NCBI RefSeq assembly: GCF_048541835.1
Contig: NZ_JBLEOY010000003.1
Span: forward strand, 121,233 to 185,232
From: QIJE01 sp048541835
GTDB lineage: Bacteria > SZUA-79 > Acidulodesulfobacterales > Acidulodesulfobacteraceae
Direction of reading: 5' to 3'
Length of the DNA stretch: 64,000 nucleotides
Part shown: in pieces, positions 1-9,228 of the stretch
How the letters are laid out: each line of letters begins with the position of its first letter
How positions within the stretch are numbered: the first letter of the stretch is position 1
Made by a program: the position numbers and the translations under genes
The notes under the pieces: model-generated
Told to the model about the DNA's origin: nothing
What the model saw: the letters and a program-made list of their open reading frames with translations, nothing else
The model's database searches: none

Positions 1-1
1 T

Positions 2-253
2 CAGGCCGCAAATGTTCAGGTTGCAGGAATGAGTGGTCAGCTCGGTTCGTATCAAAACAGAGTAACTCAGATATTGGGCAATTTACAGACCGAAGGACAA
101 AATACTAAGGCTGCTTATTCTCAAATTATGGATGTTAATTTTGCTTCGGAGATGGCTCATTACACATTGTTGTCGACCTTAGCTCAATCCGGGGAAGCCA
201 TGCTTGCCCAGGCGAACATGATCCCTCAAGGGCTTTTAACGTTACTTAAATAA
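2..253 (+). CDS. fliC: Flagellin, C-terminal fragment (5' end outside window)
   Basis: The reading frame is open from base 2, so the gene begins upstream of the window; an internal ATG at 29 is not its start. The visible residues are the flagellin C-terminal D0/D1 helix. They include the family pattern Q-N-R (in GSYQNRVTQILGNL), a middle stretch like the usual ESRI-DVD-A-EM (here YSQIMDVNFASEM), and the closing AMLAQANMIPQGLL followed by LLK. This end packs with the N-terminal helix to form the filament core and binds FliS before export. A strong terminator follows directly, so flagellin is probably transcribed separately from flaG and fliD downstream. Confidence 0.95.
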   Translation, partial: QAANVQVAGMSGQLGSYQNRVTQILGNLQTEGQNTKAAYSQIMDVNFASEMAHYTLLSTLAQSGEAMLAQANMIPQGLLTLLK

Positions 254-264
254 AGCAGGCAAGA

Positions 265-319
265 GATATAGAATAAGGGGGTATATATGTTTCATTATAT
301 ACCCTCCTTATTCTATATC
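265..319 (+). terminator. Strong hairpin terminator after flagellin
   Basis: The left arm 265-287 is the reverse complement of 296-319 apart from one bulged base. This gives a stem of about 23 bp with a short loop and a GGGGG/CCCTCC core. It lies 11 bases after the flagellin stop and 19 bases before the flaG start. There is no clean U-tract, so it may also stabilise the 3' end of an abundant mRNA. Confidence 0.8.
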
Positions 320-338
320 ATTAATTAAGGCTAATATT

Positions 339-779
339 ATGAACGGAATAGAGGGCGTTATCAGTAATGTTTATGCTATGTTGAATTTTAAGGACATAAA
401 CAGTGGCAGAACAGGTAATCGCAAGACGAACGGTAATAACAATTTTTCGTTTTCAGGTAATGTTACGCCGGGCAGCGATAAAAATAATAAATTCAAACCC
501 GATTCTAATTTCGATTTAACTAAACCTGCCAAGAGCAAAAATAACGGCAATCAAAAAAAAGCGATTATTCAAATGTTGCATAGGATACGAAAGGAATTAA
601 ATCCTCCGCCTATGCTCCCGACCGCTTATATATTAAATTGGGATGAGAAAGAAAAAGCAGTCGTTATCGATATAGTGGATAATAGAACCGGCAGGATTAT
701 AGGCACGGTTCCGCCTTCGCAGGTACTTAAATATTTAAAAGATTATCATAGAGGAATGTTTTATAACGATAAGTCTTAA
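339..779 (+). CDS. flaG: FlaG-like flagellar protein
   Basis: A 146-residue protein between flagellin and fliD, the usual place for flaG. The last ~55 residues match the FlaG fold: a strand VVIDIVDNRTGRIIGTVPP followed by a helix (SQVLKYLKDYHRGMFYND). Compare the family pattern V-V-I-D--TGEVIRQIPPEE-L. The first ~70 residues are Asn/Lys-rich and look disordered. FlaG proteins influence filament length by an unsettled mechanism. No clear Shine-Dalgarno sequence is visible. The assignment rests on the C-terminal domain and the gene order. Confidence 0.8.
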   Translation: MNGIEGVISNVYAMLNFKDINSGRTGNRKTNGNNNFSFSGNVTPGSDKNNKFKPDSNFDLTKPAKSKNNGNQKKAIIQMLHRIRKELNPPPMLPTAYILNWDEKEKAVVIDIVDNRTGRIIGTVPPSQVLKYLKDYHRGMFYNDKS

Positions 780-827
780 AATATGGTTGAATGTAACGAT
801 AACTAATAAATATAAGGTGAATAAAAT

Positions 828-2591
828 ATGTCTATATCAGGTCTAAGCGGTTCGACCGCAGCCTATCCTAACCAAGGTCTGATTACTATGGGAACCGGTC
901 CCGCGTCCGGAATTAATTATTCAAAGATACTTTCCGCTTTACGGCAGTATCTGTCTGAACCTATAACCGTGTTGCAGATGCAGGAAGGGGTTTACAAGGG
1001 TCAGTTAAGTGCATGGCAGACGATGGGGACGAGTTTGAAGAATCTTAACAACGCTGCGCAGGCTTTAGCAAATCCCGATATTATGCAAAATTATACCGCT
1101 AATTCTTCAGATACTTCAGTAGCAACCGCAACGGCTTCTTCCTCCGCTCTTCCGGGGACATACTCTTTTACGGTTAATCAACTCGCTCAGGCTGACGAGA
1201 TAGGTTCTCAGGGAATAGCCTTAACATCTACTACCGTTGCCGGTTCGGGGACTGGTACGTTTGACATAACCGTTAATGGCACAACGACCGATGTTGCTTT
1301 AGATTCTACCACCGGCTATACTCTGTCTGATTTGGCGCAGTCTATCAACAATGCCGGTGCAGGCGTGAACGCCGCAATAGTAAACGATGGAAGCGCAAAC
1401 GACCCTTATAGGCTGGTTTTAACCAGTAAGACTGCGGGAACTGACAATGCAATTTCCATTACGAATGATCTATCCGGCGGTGCCGTCAACCTTAATTTAA
1501 ATTCAACGAGTATAAACCCGACATACTGGGATAATCAGGTTGCATCAACGGATGCTCTACCGTCTGATACGGGAACTTATACGGGAACGCAGACCCAAAC
1601 GTATACATTCACCGCTCAAAATAGCGGAACGGTCGGAACCGATGCGATTACTTACGATTGGACCGACCCATCGGGGCAGTCGGGGAGTTTTACTGTCCCT
1701 TCAACCGAAACCGGAACAACTTCTTATTACATAGACGGCTCTACTTCGTCAAATTCCACTAATAGCGGTTTAGAACTTACCTTTAATAATGGTCAAACTG
1801 TTTCGACGGGCGATAAGTTTTCGTTAGATGCTTTTAATTTTCAAATGGTTGCCGCTCAGAATGCCGTTATAGATTACGGAAACGATTATATAACCAGTCA
1901 ATCCAATACCGTAACCAATGCAATACCCGGTGTTACTTTAAACCTTACGGGAACGGGTTCGGCATCTATAACCGTTGCTTTAAACAGCAGTACAATAAAT
2001 TCAGACGTAAGCAATTTTGTTTCAAGCTATAATAAGCTAATATCAGATATAAATTTGCAACTTCAGTATAGTGCCAAAACAAAATCTACCGGTCCGTTGG
2101 GTGGCAGTGCAACCCTCATGACGTTAAAGAGTTCTCTTATGTCGCTTATGGCATCGGAGTCTCCCGGCTTAACGGGGGATAACGGGCTTGCTTCAACTTA
2201 CGGAATAACTGCGGACTCATCCGGTTCGGGGGAAATTAAGTTTAGTTCGTCCACGCTTGATTCCATATTAACCTCTAATCCCGCGCAGGCACAGCAATAT
2301 TTTAGTTCCTTATTTGATGGTTCGCCGAGTGCAGACGGCGTGGCACAGGCAGGGGGTATGGTAACCTATTTAAACGGCTATACGAATCCGGCTGTCGGCA
2401 CTATTCAATATAAAGAGGCGGGGATAAATAGCGATATAACTAATCTTAGCAATCAAATATCGTTAAAGCAAAGCTTAGTCCGGGAGCGAATGGGAATGTA
2501 CGCAAAAGAGTTTTCGCAACTCGAATCCTATATCGGTCAGATGCAGAGTACAAGTCAATCTTTAGCAAGTTCAATTAATCATTTACCGTGA
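828..2591 (+). CDS. fliD: Flagellar hook-associated protein 2 (filament cap)
   Basis: A 587-residue FliD. FliD forms the distal filament cap that guides flagellin polymerisation outside the cell. The N-terminal D0 helix contains GINYSKILSALRQYLSEPI and the following coiled coil around SAWQTMGTSLKNL. A Ser/Thr/Gly-rich middle (about residues 90-400) forms the variable outer domains. The C-terminal coiled coil (about 520-585) ends in QSTSQSLASSIN. There is no signal peptide, as expected for a type III export substrate. An AAGGTG ribosome site lies just upstream of the ATG. fliS follows after 48 bases, the standard chaperone arrangement. Confidence 0.95.
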   Translation: MSISGLSGSTAAYPNQGLITMGTGPASGINYSKILSALRQYLSEPITVLQMQEGVYKGQLSAWQTMGTSLKNLNNAAQALANPDIMQNYTANSSDTSVATATASSSALPGTYSFTVNQLAQADEIGSQGIALTSTTVAGSGTGTFDITVNGTTTDVALDSTTGYTLSDLAQSINNAGAGVNAAIVNDGSANDPYRLVLTSKTAGTDNAISITNDLSGGAVNLNLNSTSINPTYWDNQVASTDALPSDTGTYTGTQTQTYTFTAQNSGTVGTDAITYDWTDPSGQSGSFTVPSTETGTTSYYIDGSTSSNSTNSGLELTFNNGQTVSTGDKFSLDAFNFQMVAAQNAVIDYGNDYITSQSNTVTNAIPGVTLNLTGTGSASITVALNSSTINSDVSNFVSSYNKLISDINLQLQYSAKTKSTGPLGGSATLMTLKSSLMSLMASESPGLTGDNGLASTYGITADSSGSGEIKFSSSTLDSILTSNPAQAQQYFSSLFDGSPSADGVAQAGGMVTYLNGYTNPAVGTIQYKEAGINSDITNLSNQISLKQSLVRERMGMYAKEFSQLESYIGQMQSTSQSLASSINHLP

Positions 2592-2639
2592 TTGACATGA
2601 ATAATACATAAATTAATCAGTATATTAAGGAGTGAAACG

Positions 2640-3095
2640 ATGCGAAATAGCGGTTACAACTATGACAATTACCAAGATACCAATGTAACGACGGCAAACC
2701 AGGGTAAGCTTATTTTAATGGCATATGAAGGGGCAATAAATTTTGCTAAGATTGCGAAGGAAAAATTGTCTGTTAACGACTATGCCGGAAAGTCGATTAA
2801 TATATCCAATGCAGTTGCGATAATAAACGAATTGCGTTCAAGACTCGATATAGAAAAAGGCGGAGAAACCGCTAAAAATTTAAATGATTTATATATATTT
2901 CTATCGATGCAATTAACTACGGCAAATTTAAAAAAGGATATAAGCAAGATAGATGAAGCTGTAAAAATTCTTGAAACACTTCATAACGGCTGGGTTGAAA
3001 TTGTAGAATTAGAGAAAAAACGAGCATTAGACGGCATAAATAGCGTTAGCGACGGGGCGGATGTTGTTAATTTAACTGCTAACGTTTTAGCTTAG
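2640..3095 (+). CDS. fliS: Flagellin export chaperone FliS
   Basis: A 151-residue, all-helical protein. The N-terminal NQGKLILMAYEGAINFAK matches the FliS signature (the P-E-K-L-L-LMLYDGA type). The NLNDLYIFLSMQL stretch matches the helix that usually reads N-L--LYDYM. FliS binds the flagellin C-terminus in the cytosol and prevents premature polymerisation. A GGAG sequence precedes the ATG. The next gene starts 2 bases after the stop with a GTG, suggesting translational coupling to the glycosyltransferase. Confidence 0.93.
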   Translation: MRNSGYNYDNYQDTNVTTANQGKLILMAYEGAINFAKIAKEKLSVNDYAGKSINISNAVAIINELRSRLDIEKGGETAKNLNDLYIFLSMQLTTANLKKDISKIDEAVKILETLHNGWVEIVELEKKRALDGINSVSDGADVVNLTANVLA

Positions 3096-3097
3096 TC

Positions 3098-4729
3098 GTG
3101 CCCCGCGATAATTTTTCCAGAATCGTTTTATTCCAACGGAGAAGAGTAGGCGATTTTTTCCAGAGTCTTCCCGCAATCAAGAATATATTGTCGGGATTTG
3201 ACGATGAAGATCGTTTATATATGGTAGTCGATAAAAGCATTAAAGTATTACGGCCTTTTTTTGAACCGAATATTGTTTTGATGGATTTAGGCGATTTTTT
3301 TAAGGAGTTTTACAATATAGATTTAGGCGTAAATGCGGATGTTAATTTTCTTGATCTTGAGAGTGGAGCCGTTGTTTTTGATGCAGCCGTAAATCTCAAT
3401 TACAGTTTGATAAATTCTTTGGTTCTAAATATAATCCCTGCCGGATCGAAGTCCGGTTTTATAGCAAACCGAAAAGGAGACGGCAGGCGGAAAATAGTGT
3501 ATCCCTTAAAAGCGGCAAACTATTTTTTTAACTCCATAAGACATAGAGACCAAAACAGAATTAATATTGCAGATATATTTTGTCTTTTTAGCCCCCATTT
3601 TTATCCTACCCGCAGAAAAATACTCGGCAAAATGGCATTGACGTTTGATAGATTTGATAAAAAGAAGAAATGTGATAACGGCATTAAAAGGATTATATTT
3701 GCCGTAGGAGCAAGCTCTATAAAAAGGCAGTGGGACGGCTGCGAGTTGGCGGAGATTATCAGGTTGATACACGTCGATTATCCTGATTTTGAAATTATAT
3801 TGGTCGGTTTAAAAGAAGAGTCTAATTATGCAAAACGGATTGAAGACGATATAGATTTTCATATTTTAAATATCGTAGGCAAAACATCGTTACCTGAGGT
3901 CATTGAAATTCTAAAAACCGGCGACATTTTAGTTTCTCCGGATACGGGACTTTTGCAAATTGCATCTTTTATAGGGCTTAAAATAACGGCAATTTTTCTC
4001 GGAAATGCAAATATATACGAAACAGGTCCGTATATGGAGGGTTCATACGTCATTTCTCCGATTATAGATTGCTATCCCTGTTTTGAGCATTTAAAGTGCG
4101 AGTTCGATTACGAATGCAAAAAAAGAATTAAGGCGAAGGATGTTTTTAACGTCGTTAAGTTAATACTGTTGGTTGGCGACGATGACTTTTCTCTGAGGGA
4201 TTTAGAAAAAGGTTTCGGGGAAAACAGGTTTAATCTTCATAGAATGTCCGGCAATATGATGACCTTCACGCCTACCTATATACTTTCACCCGTTTCGGTA
4301 TTTAAGTCGAAGATTGATAAGACGGAACTTGTTTCCGAGATTTTTAAATTTGAATGGTTCAGGATTCTTTCGGGTAAAAAAATTGACGTTGGTTATAATG
4401 GTATAATCAGTTATTTAACCGAATATTTTATATTAGATTTAGATATTGTTAAATTAGTTAATGATGATATAATGTTTATTAAAAACATAGCGGTTGACGC
4501 ATTAAAAATAAGAACAAATGAAATTTCCGATAATTTTATCTTGCTTTTAAAAAGTCTTGCAATAAATTATCCCCATTTGTCACTTTTGCTCAGTTATTTT
4601 ATTAACGAGATTCAATTCGGTATTGACATGAATGATAAAAACTATATAGAGTCGTCTTTTGTCGATATTGCCTGTTTTTTAGAAAATGCGCATATTACGC
4701 TGAATAAGATAGGCTCTAACCGGATATAG
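3098..4729 (+). CDS. GT9 (heptosyltransferase-like) glycosyltransferase, probable flagellin modification
   Basis: A 543-residue protein starting with GTG two bases after fliS. The N-terminus (IVLFQRRRVGDFFQSLPAI) corresponds to the GT9 opening R-x-x-x-GD. A second Rossmann domain carries FAVGASSIKRQW and SPDTGLLQIASFIGL, the nucleotide-sugar site of heptosyltransferases. A cysteine patch, C-x2-C-x5-C-x5-C (CYPCFEHLKC...), follows as in many GT9 enzymes. Residues beyond ~350 form a long extension without a recognisable domain. GT9 enzymes usually build lipopolysaccharide core, but the position directly after fliS argues for flagellin glycosylation (inference). Donor sugar and acceptor are unknown. 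Confidence 0.8.
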   Translation: MPRDNFSRIVLFQRRRVGDFFQSLPAIKNILSGFDDEDRLYMVVDKSIKVLRPFFEPNIVLMDLGDFFKEFYNIDLGVNADVNFLDLESGAVVFDAAVNLNYSLINSLVLNIIPAGSKSGFIANRKGDGRRKIVYPLKAANYFFNSIRHRDQNRINIADIFCLFSPHFYPTRRKILGKMALTFDRFDKKKKCDNGIKRIIFAVGASSIKRQWDGCELAEIIRLIHVDYPDFEIILVGLKEESNYAKRIEDDIDFHILNIVGKTSLPEVIEILKTGDILVSPDTGLLQIASFIGLKITAIFLGNANIYETGPYMEGSYVISPIIDCYPCFEHLKCEFDYECKKRIKAKDVFNVVKLILLVGDDDFSLRDLEKGFGENRFNLHRMSGNMMTFTPTYILSPVSVFKSKIDKTELVSEIFKFEWFRILSGKKIDVGYNGIISYLTEYFILDLDIVKLVNDDIMFIKNIAVDALKIRTNEISDNFILLLKSLAINYPHLSLLLSYFINEIQFGIDMNDKNYIESSFVDIACFLENAHITLNKIGSNRI

Positions 4730-4769
4730 CGTGGTTTAACATTGATCTAAAACTTTATTAATTATATAA

Positions 4770-6656
4770 ATGGATTTTTTTAAAACAAATTTAGAAAAAA
4801 TAAAGCGGAAGAATATTAATTTATATAATTTATTAATTTCCGGTAATAATTTAGATTTAGAATTTAACTTAGCCGTTATAAAAACGAAAAAGGAGGGTCT
4901 TAATTCTCTAAGGATAAATAACATTACGATTCATTCCGTTTATGACCCTGAAAGCGAAGCAATAAAATGGGTTAAAGCCAATTTGAATGTTTCCGGCCAT
5001 AAGTCCGGAAGGATTATAATATTCGGTTTGGGGGCAGGTTATCATGTCAAAAAAATAATAAAAGAACTGCTTCAAAAAACCGGCAAGAAGGGCAGAATGC
5101 CGGTTATCGACGTAATAGAACCCGCATTGGAAACGCTGTTGTTTTTATTAAAAAACTTTGACTTTTCCGATATATTAGATTATATCAACATAATTATTTA
5201 CGATCATGGTGAGGATATCGAGTCGGAGAAAAGCCTTAATTTGTCCGAATATAATCTTTTATTGTTTTCTCTTCCCAGTTATCAAAAAATATTCGGCGAT
5301 ATTTATTCATTAATATTTAAAAAGTACACCATCGGTCAGCTTTTCAATGTTTCAAAATTTAAAATATCCGTCGTTCAGCCGGTTTACGGCGGTTCTTCTA
5401 CGATAGGAAATTATATCCATAAGGCTTTTTTAAACGAAGGATACAATGCCGATATTATCGATTTTTCACATTTTTATCAAGCATATAAATCATTCGAGAA
5501 CTATACTGCGAATAGCACCGACCTTGAAGCGTTAAGGCAGAGTTTTTTTAATGTTTTGGGGGAGACATTAATGGTAAAAATAAGGGAAAATCCCCCTGAT
5601 TTAGTGTTATTTATGGCTCAAGCACCCGTTAACCAGGCGGTCTTATTAAAAATAAGGGAAATGGGTATCAAAACTGCCTACTGGTTTGTCGAGGACTTTA
5701 GGCTAATTACGTACTGGGATAAAATTGCCCCGTTTGTCGATTATTTTTTTACGATTCAAAAAGACGATTTTTTAGAAAGATTAAAGGGATTAGGCATAAA
5801 TAACTATTATTATATGGAACTTGCCTGTCTTCCTGATTTTCACAGAAAACTGAATGCATATGAGATTAATAAAAAGGATATGGATTTTTACGGAAGTAAC
5901 GTAAGTTTTGCGGGGGCGGGGTATTATAATAGAAGGAACATGTTTTTAAAACTTACTAATATACAAGGTTTTAAAATATGGGGGAGGGATTGGGACACAA
6001 ACTCTCCTCTCGGTTTATTTATAAAAAATAATAATAACGGTTTTACCGAAGAAGAGGCAGTTAAGATATATAATTACGCAAAGATTAATATCAATCTTCA
6101 TTCGTCGAGTTATCACTGGGACATAAACCCGGAAGGAGATTTTTTAAATCCCCGTTTTTATGAAATTATGGGATGCGGGGGTTTTCAACTTGTCGATTAC
6201 AGGAAATATATGGAGCCTGAGTTTGAGCCGGGTGAGGATTTCGCGGTTTTTAAGGACATCATAGATTTGAAGAGAAAAATAGCATACTATTTAGAGCATG
6301 AAGACGAAAGGGACGAAATAGCGAGGCATGGATACGAGAAGGTCGGAAAATATCATACATACGAGAGACGTGTAAGGGATATAATGAATATTGTCCTAAT
6401 CAATTCTTTCGATAGTTTTAAATCTAAATTTATTTCCCGCAGGGTAGGCATTGATAAACTACTCGACGAGATAAAAGAAAACGAAGAATTATATAATATT
6501 ATTAAGTCTATGATAGACAAAGGCTTGATAAAGGGCGGAAAGGTTTCGGTGGACGAGTTGGCGGAATATGTCAAGTCGGGTGGCGGAAGGCTTTCGAAGG
6601 CGGAAGCAATACTTTTGCTTATTCAGCAAATTAGACAAAAAATTACTATTTTTTAA
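4770..6656 (+). CDS. CgeB-like glycosyltransferase with Maf-type N-terminal domain
   Basis: A 628-residue protein. The N-terminal ~200 residues contain SVYDPESEAIKWVKANL and IIIFGLGAGYHVKKII, resembling the domain shared with motility accessory factor (Maf) and CgeB proteins. Residues ~210-550 look like a GT-B glycosyltransferase: SVVQPVYGGSSTIGNYIHKA near the start of the domain, then FYEIMGCGGFQLVDYRKYM near residue 466 and a KYHTYERRVRDIM tail typical of the Glyco_trans_1_2 (CgeB) family. The ATG is preceded only by A/T sequence. It is co-directional with the other glycosyltransferases, and probable role is O-glycosylation of flagellin. The exact reaction is not deducible. Confidence 0.75.
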   Translation: MDFFKTNLEKIKRKNINLYNLLISGNNLDLEFNLAVIKTKKEGLNSLRINNITIHSVYDPESEAIKWVKANLNVSGHKSGRIIIFGLGAGYHVKKIIKELLQKTGKKGRMPVIDVIEPALETLLFLLKNFDFSDILDYINIIIYDHGEDIESEKSLNLSEYNLLLFSLPSYQKIFGDIYSLIFKKYTIGQLFNVSKFKISVVQPVYGGSSTIGNYIHKAFLNEGYNADIIDFSHFYQAYKSFENYTANSTDLEALRQSFFNVLGETLMVKIRENPPDLVLFMAQAPVNQAVLLKIREMGIKTAYWFVEDFRLITYWDKIAPFVDYFFTIQKDDFLERLKGLGINNYYYMELACLPDFHRKLNAYEINKKDMDFYGSNVSFAGAGYYNRRNMFLKLTNIQGFKIWGRDWDTNSPLGLFIKNNNNGFTEEEAVKIYNYAKININLHSSSYHWDINPEGDFLNPRFYEIMGCGGFQLVDYRKYMEPEFEPGEDFAVFKDIIDLKRKIAYYLEHEDERDEIARHGYEKVGKYHTYERRVRDIMNIVLINSFDSFKSKFISRRVGIDKLLDEIKENEELYNIIKSMIDKGLIKGGKVSVDELAEYVKSGGGRLSKAEAILLLIQQIRQKITIF

Positions 6657-6679
6657 TTTTTATTTTGGTTATTCACTAA

Positions 6680-8434
6680 ATGAAATCAGTAAAAATATTA
6701 ATAATAAACCTTACGAGAATGGGAGATTTGATTGAATCTACATCTCTTTTTAGAAAAATTAAGGTGGTTTATCCCGATAGTTTCGTTACCCTTATTGTAC
6801 TGCCGGAGTTTTATGAAATAACCCGATTTTTTGACTGCATAGATGAGGTGGTAACATTTGACATAACGAATATATCCGGCGATATATTTAAAAATAATTA
6901 TAATTTTAACTATAGAATATATGATTATTTAGAGAATTATTTAAGTAGATTTACCGAGACAAATTATAAAATCGTTTTTAATTTGACGCATGATGTAATG
7001 AGTTCATATTTTATGTATTTATTAAAAGCCGATAAGTTTGTCGGTTTTTCGAGGAGTAGGGAAGGAAATCTAATTCAAATTGGAGAAATAGTACTTTTTT
7101 TTACGGGTGTCGCAAAGATAAGAAAGGCGAGTTGTATAAATTTGGTAGATATTTACGCGGAGATGCTGCCTCAAAAAGTGCCTACAAGAAGGGTTTATTT
7201 AAATACTTCAAAAAAACCTGATGCCTACGAATCTGCTAAAAAGATTCTATCCGAGAACGGCGTTAAAGAGAACGATATCGTCGTATCGTTTGCCGTGGGG
7301 GCATCGTCCGAACTGAAAAAATGGAAAAAGGAGTACTTCCTTGAGCTTGCAATGCTATTGATAAAAGACGATAAAAATATCAGGATTTTAATATTAGGCG
7401 CAGAGTACGATAAGGTTACGGGAGAATATATAAAGGAAAACATGAAAAGCAAATTTAAAGATAATATCGTTGATCTAACAGGGAGAACATCGGTCTCGGA
7501 ACTTGTAAATGTCGTTAAAAGAAGCGATATTTTGATCACTAACGATACCGGAACAATGCATATTGCCGCCGGTGTGGGAACGGATATTATAGTTATTTAT
7601 ACCGGTCAGGCCGGATATTTCGAGACCGGTCCTTATGCGGAGAATCAAGTACTGATTTTGCCGAATATTCCGTGTTTTCCATGCGATTTTTCGGTTAAGT
7701 GCAATAACTTTATATGCGCAGATTATATTATTCCGGATAGTATTTTCAAAATCGTTAAATTAAAGTTAGAAAATAGGCTTGAAAGAGAAAATCTGGAGGG
7801 TTTAGACTTAGGGAAAATTAATCCGCTTATATCCAAGTTTGATAAATTCGGATTTATGGATTATATCCCTTTAAAAAAAATAAGGCTTTCCTTTAACGAT
7901 TTGAGGTTAAAAATATTTAAACTGTCCATGGAATCAGTGTTAAATAAAAACATCCCGGACACCGTTACAAAAGGAGATATCACTGAAGTATTAAATAATT
8001 ACTCCGATAATACAGATGAAGATAAAAATATATTTTCGGATATGACCGAATTGCTTACGATCGCGGATAAAATGATTAACTTTTGCTCTAATGCCATGAA
8101 GGATTTAAAATCTATCCTGAAAGATATAACCGGTTTGAGAATAGATTACAATAAAGCAACTGCCGCCCTGAATGCGATTGAAAATTCGGATCTAAATTTG
8201 CTTTTTAACGGCCTTATATATGACGAGCTTTTTGTATTAAACGTTATGTATAAATCCTGCAAACAAAGTATTGCCAGCTATGATCTGTTTGGGTTTTGTG
8301 TGGACTCTCTTAAGAATTTTTCCAAGTACAAACTTTATCTGCAAAATTATAAGAGATTGATTTTGGAGTTTAATGAGGAAATGATGCGCAATATTTCAAC
8401 GAGGAGTAACGAAAAATTTAATCTTAACAAATGA
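6680..8434 (+). CDS. Second GT9-like glycosyltransferase
   Basis: A 584-residue paralogue of the GT9 protein at 3098. The opening ILIINLTRMGDLIESTSLF is a clearer GT9 signature. It is followed by VSFAVGASSELKKWKKEYF, LTGRTSVSELVNVVKRSD and TNDTGTMHIAAGVGT, the classical heptosyltransferase nucleotide site. The cysteine patch is C-x2-C-x5-C-x4-C (CFPCDFSVKC...). A helical C-terminal extension of ~200 residues is unlike LPS heptosyltransferases, which end near 350 residues. The stop overlaps the leader of the next gene. Probable function is transfer of a sugar in the flagellar glycosylation cluster. Substrate is unknown. Confidence 0.8.
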   Translation: MKSVKILIINLTRMGDLIESTSLFRKIKVVYPDSFVTLIVLPEFYEITRFFDCIDEVVTFDITNISGDIFKNNYNFNYRIYDYLENYLSRFTETNYKIVFNLTHDVMSSYFMYLLKADKFVGFSRSREGNLIQIGEIVLFFTGVAKIRKASCINLVDIYAEMLPQKVPTRRVYLNTSKKPDAYESAKKILSENGVKENDIVVSFAVGASSELKKWKKEYFLELAMLLIKDDKNIRILILGAEYDKVTGEYIKENMKSKFKDNIVDLTGRTSVSELVNVVKRSDILITNDTGTMHIAAGVGTDIIVIYTGQAGYFETGPYAENQVLILPNIPCFPCDFSVKCNNFICADYIIPDSIFKIVKLKLENRLERENLEGLDLGKINPLISKFDKFGFMDYIPLKKIRLSFNDLRLKIFKLSMESVLNKNIPDTVTKGDITEVLNNYSDNTDEDKNIFSDMTELLTIADKMINFCSNAMKDLKSILKDITGLRIDYNKATAALNAIENSDLNLLFNGLIYDELFVLNVMYKSCKQSIASYDLFGFCVDSLKNFSKYKLYLQNYKRLILEFNEEMMRNISTRSNEKFNLNK

Positions 8435-8444
8435 GGTTTTATTT

Positions 8445-9074
8445 ATGATGAAGATAAAAGTAGATGAGAATAATGTGGATTTGTCCGCCCTTAGCGATAA
8501 GTCGCACACCTTGTATGATTTTATTTCTAACGATATTGCAGGTTTTATACCTAAGGGTTCGGTAATTAAAGATATATATTTGAACGGAATTAAATTTGAC
8601 GAGTTGTTGGTAAACGACGAAAAAACTAAGACTATCAGGATAGACGGAGATGGAGAGTTAAATGTCACCACTATGACTTCAAGCGATTTGATTAAGGAGT
8701 CTATTGCCGCTATAAAGAATTATTTTAACGATCTGTCAATAAGCTTAAATGAAGTTTCCGATCTTTTGAGGGTTGGAAACGATAAGGACGGTTTTAATAA
8801 CTTTGCGGCGGATTTAAAGGGCATAGCATCATTTGTTCAGATGATGGATAAAATTGCGGTATTTTTAAAAATAGATTACTCGATTTATACTTATAAAGAA
8901 AAGACGATAAAGGGATATTTTGACGATTTGGAAGAGACTTTGTCTAAAATTTTAGAAATGCAAAAAAACCGCGATTATATTATGCTTGCCGATACGATAG
9001 AGTTTGAAATGGAGCCTGAGCTTGAAGTATGGCAGGAAGTACTGGAATATCTTAAAGATGAATTGATACTTTAA
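8445..9074 (+). CDS. Unknown protein of the flagellar glycosylation cluster
   Basis: I do not recognise this 209-residue protein. It is acidic and soluble, with no signal peptide or membrane segment. The first ~80 residues look like a small beta domain (KIKVDENNVDLS, DGDGELNVTT). The rest is helical, rich in Asp/Leu/Ile, with repeated short amphipathic helices. A GAGG ribosome site sits 8 bases before a double ATG (8445 and 8448). The gene lies 10 bases after a GT9 gene and ahead of a GT2 gene, all on one strand, so it is likely part of the same transcription unit, perhaps an accessory or scaffold factor (inference). Codon use matches the neighbours. Confidence 0.7.
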   Translation: MMKIKVDENNVDLSALSDKSHTLYDFISNDIAGFIPKGSVIKDIYLNGIKFDELLVNDEKTKTIRIDGDGELNVTTMTSSDLIKESIAAIKNYFNDLSISLNEVSDLLRVGNDKDGFNNFAADLKGIASFVQMMDKIAVFLKIDYSIYTYKEKTIKGYFDDLEETLSKILEMQKNRDYIMLADTIEFEMEPELEVWQEVLEYLKDELIL

Positions 9075-9228
9075 CGGAAACATCGGTCAGATCTGAATTT
9101 ACGTTGATATATTTAAAATTCTCCCTTATAAAAGCACCCCTGAAGGAGTCAATATGTGAGGGTGAAAATATTATCAATTTAAGAAATGGTAAAATTAAAC
9201 ATAAGTTATTTTTAATAATTAATCAATT

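Noticed and set aside
1540..1734. 64-codon ORF inside fliD
   Set aside because: It is a frame shadow of the Thr/Gly-rich fliD coding sequence, with an Arg/Pro-biased composition and no ribosome site.
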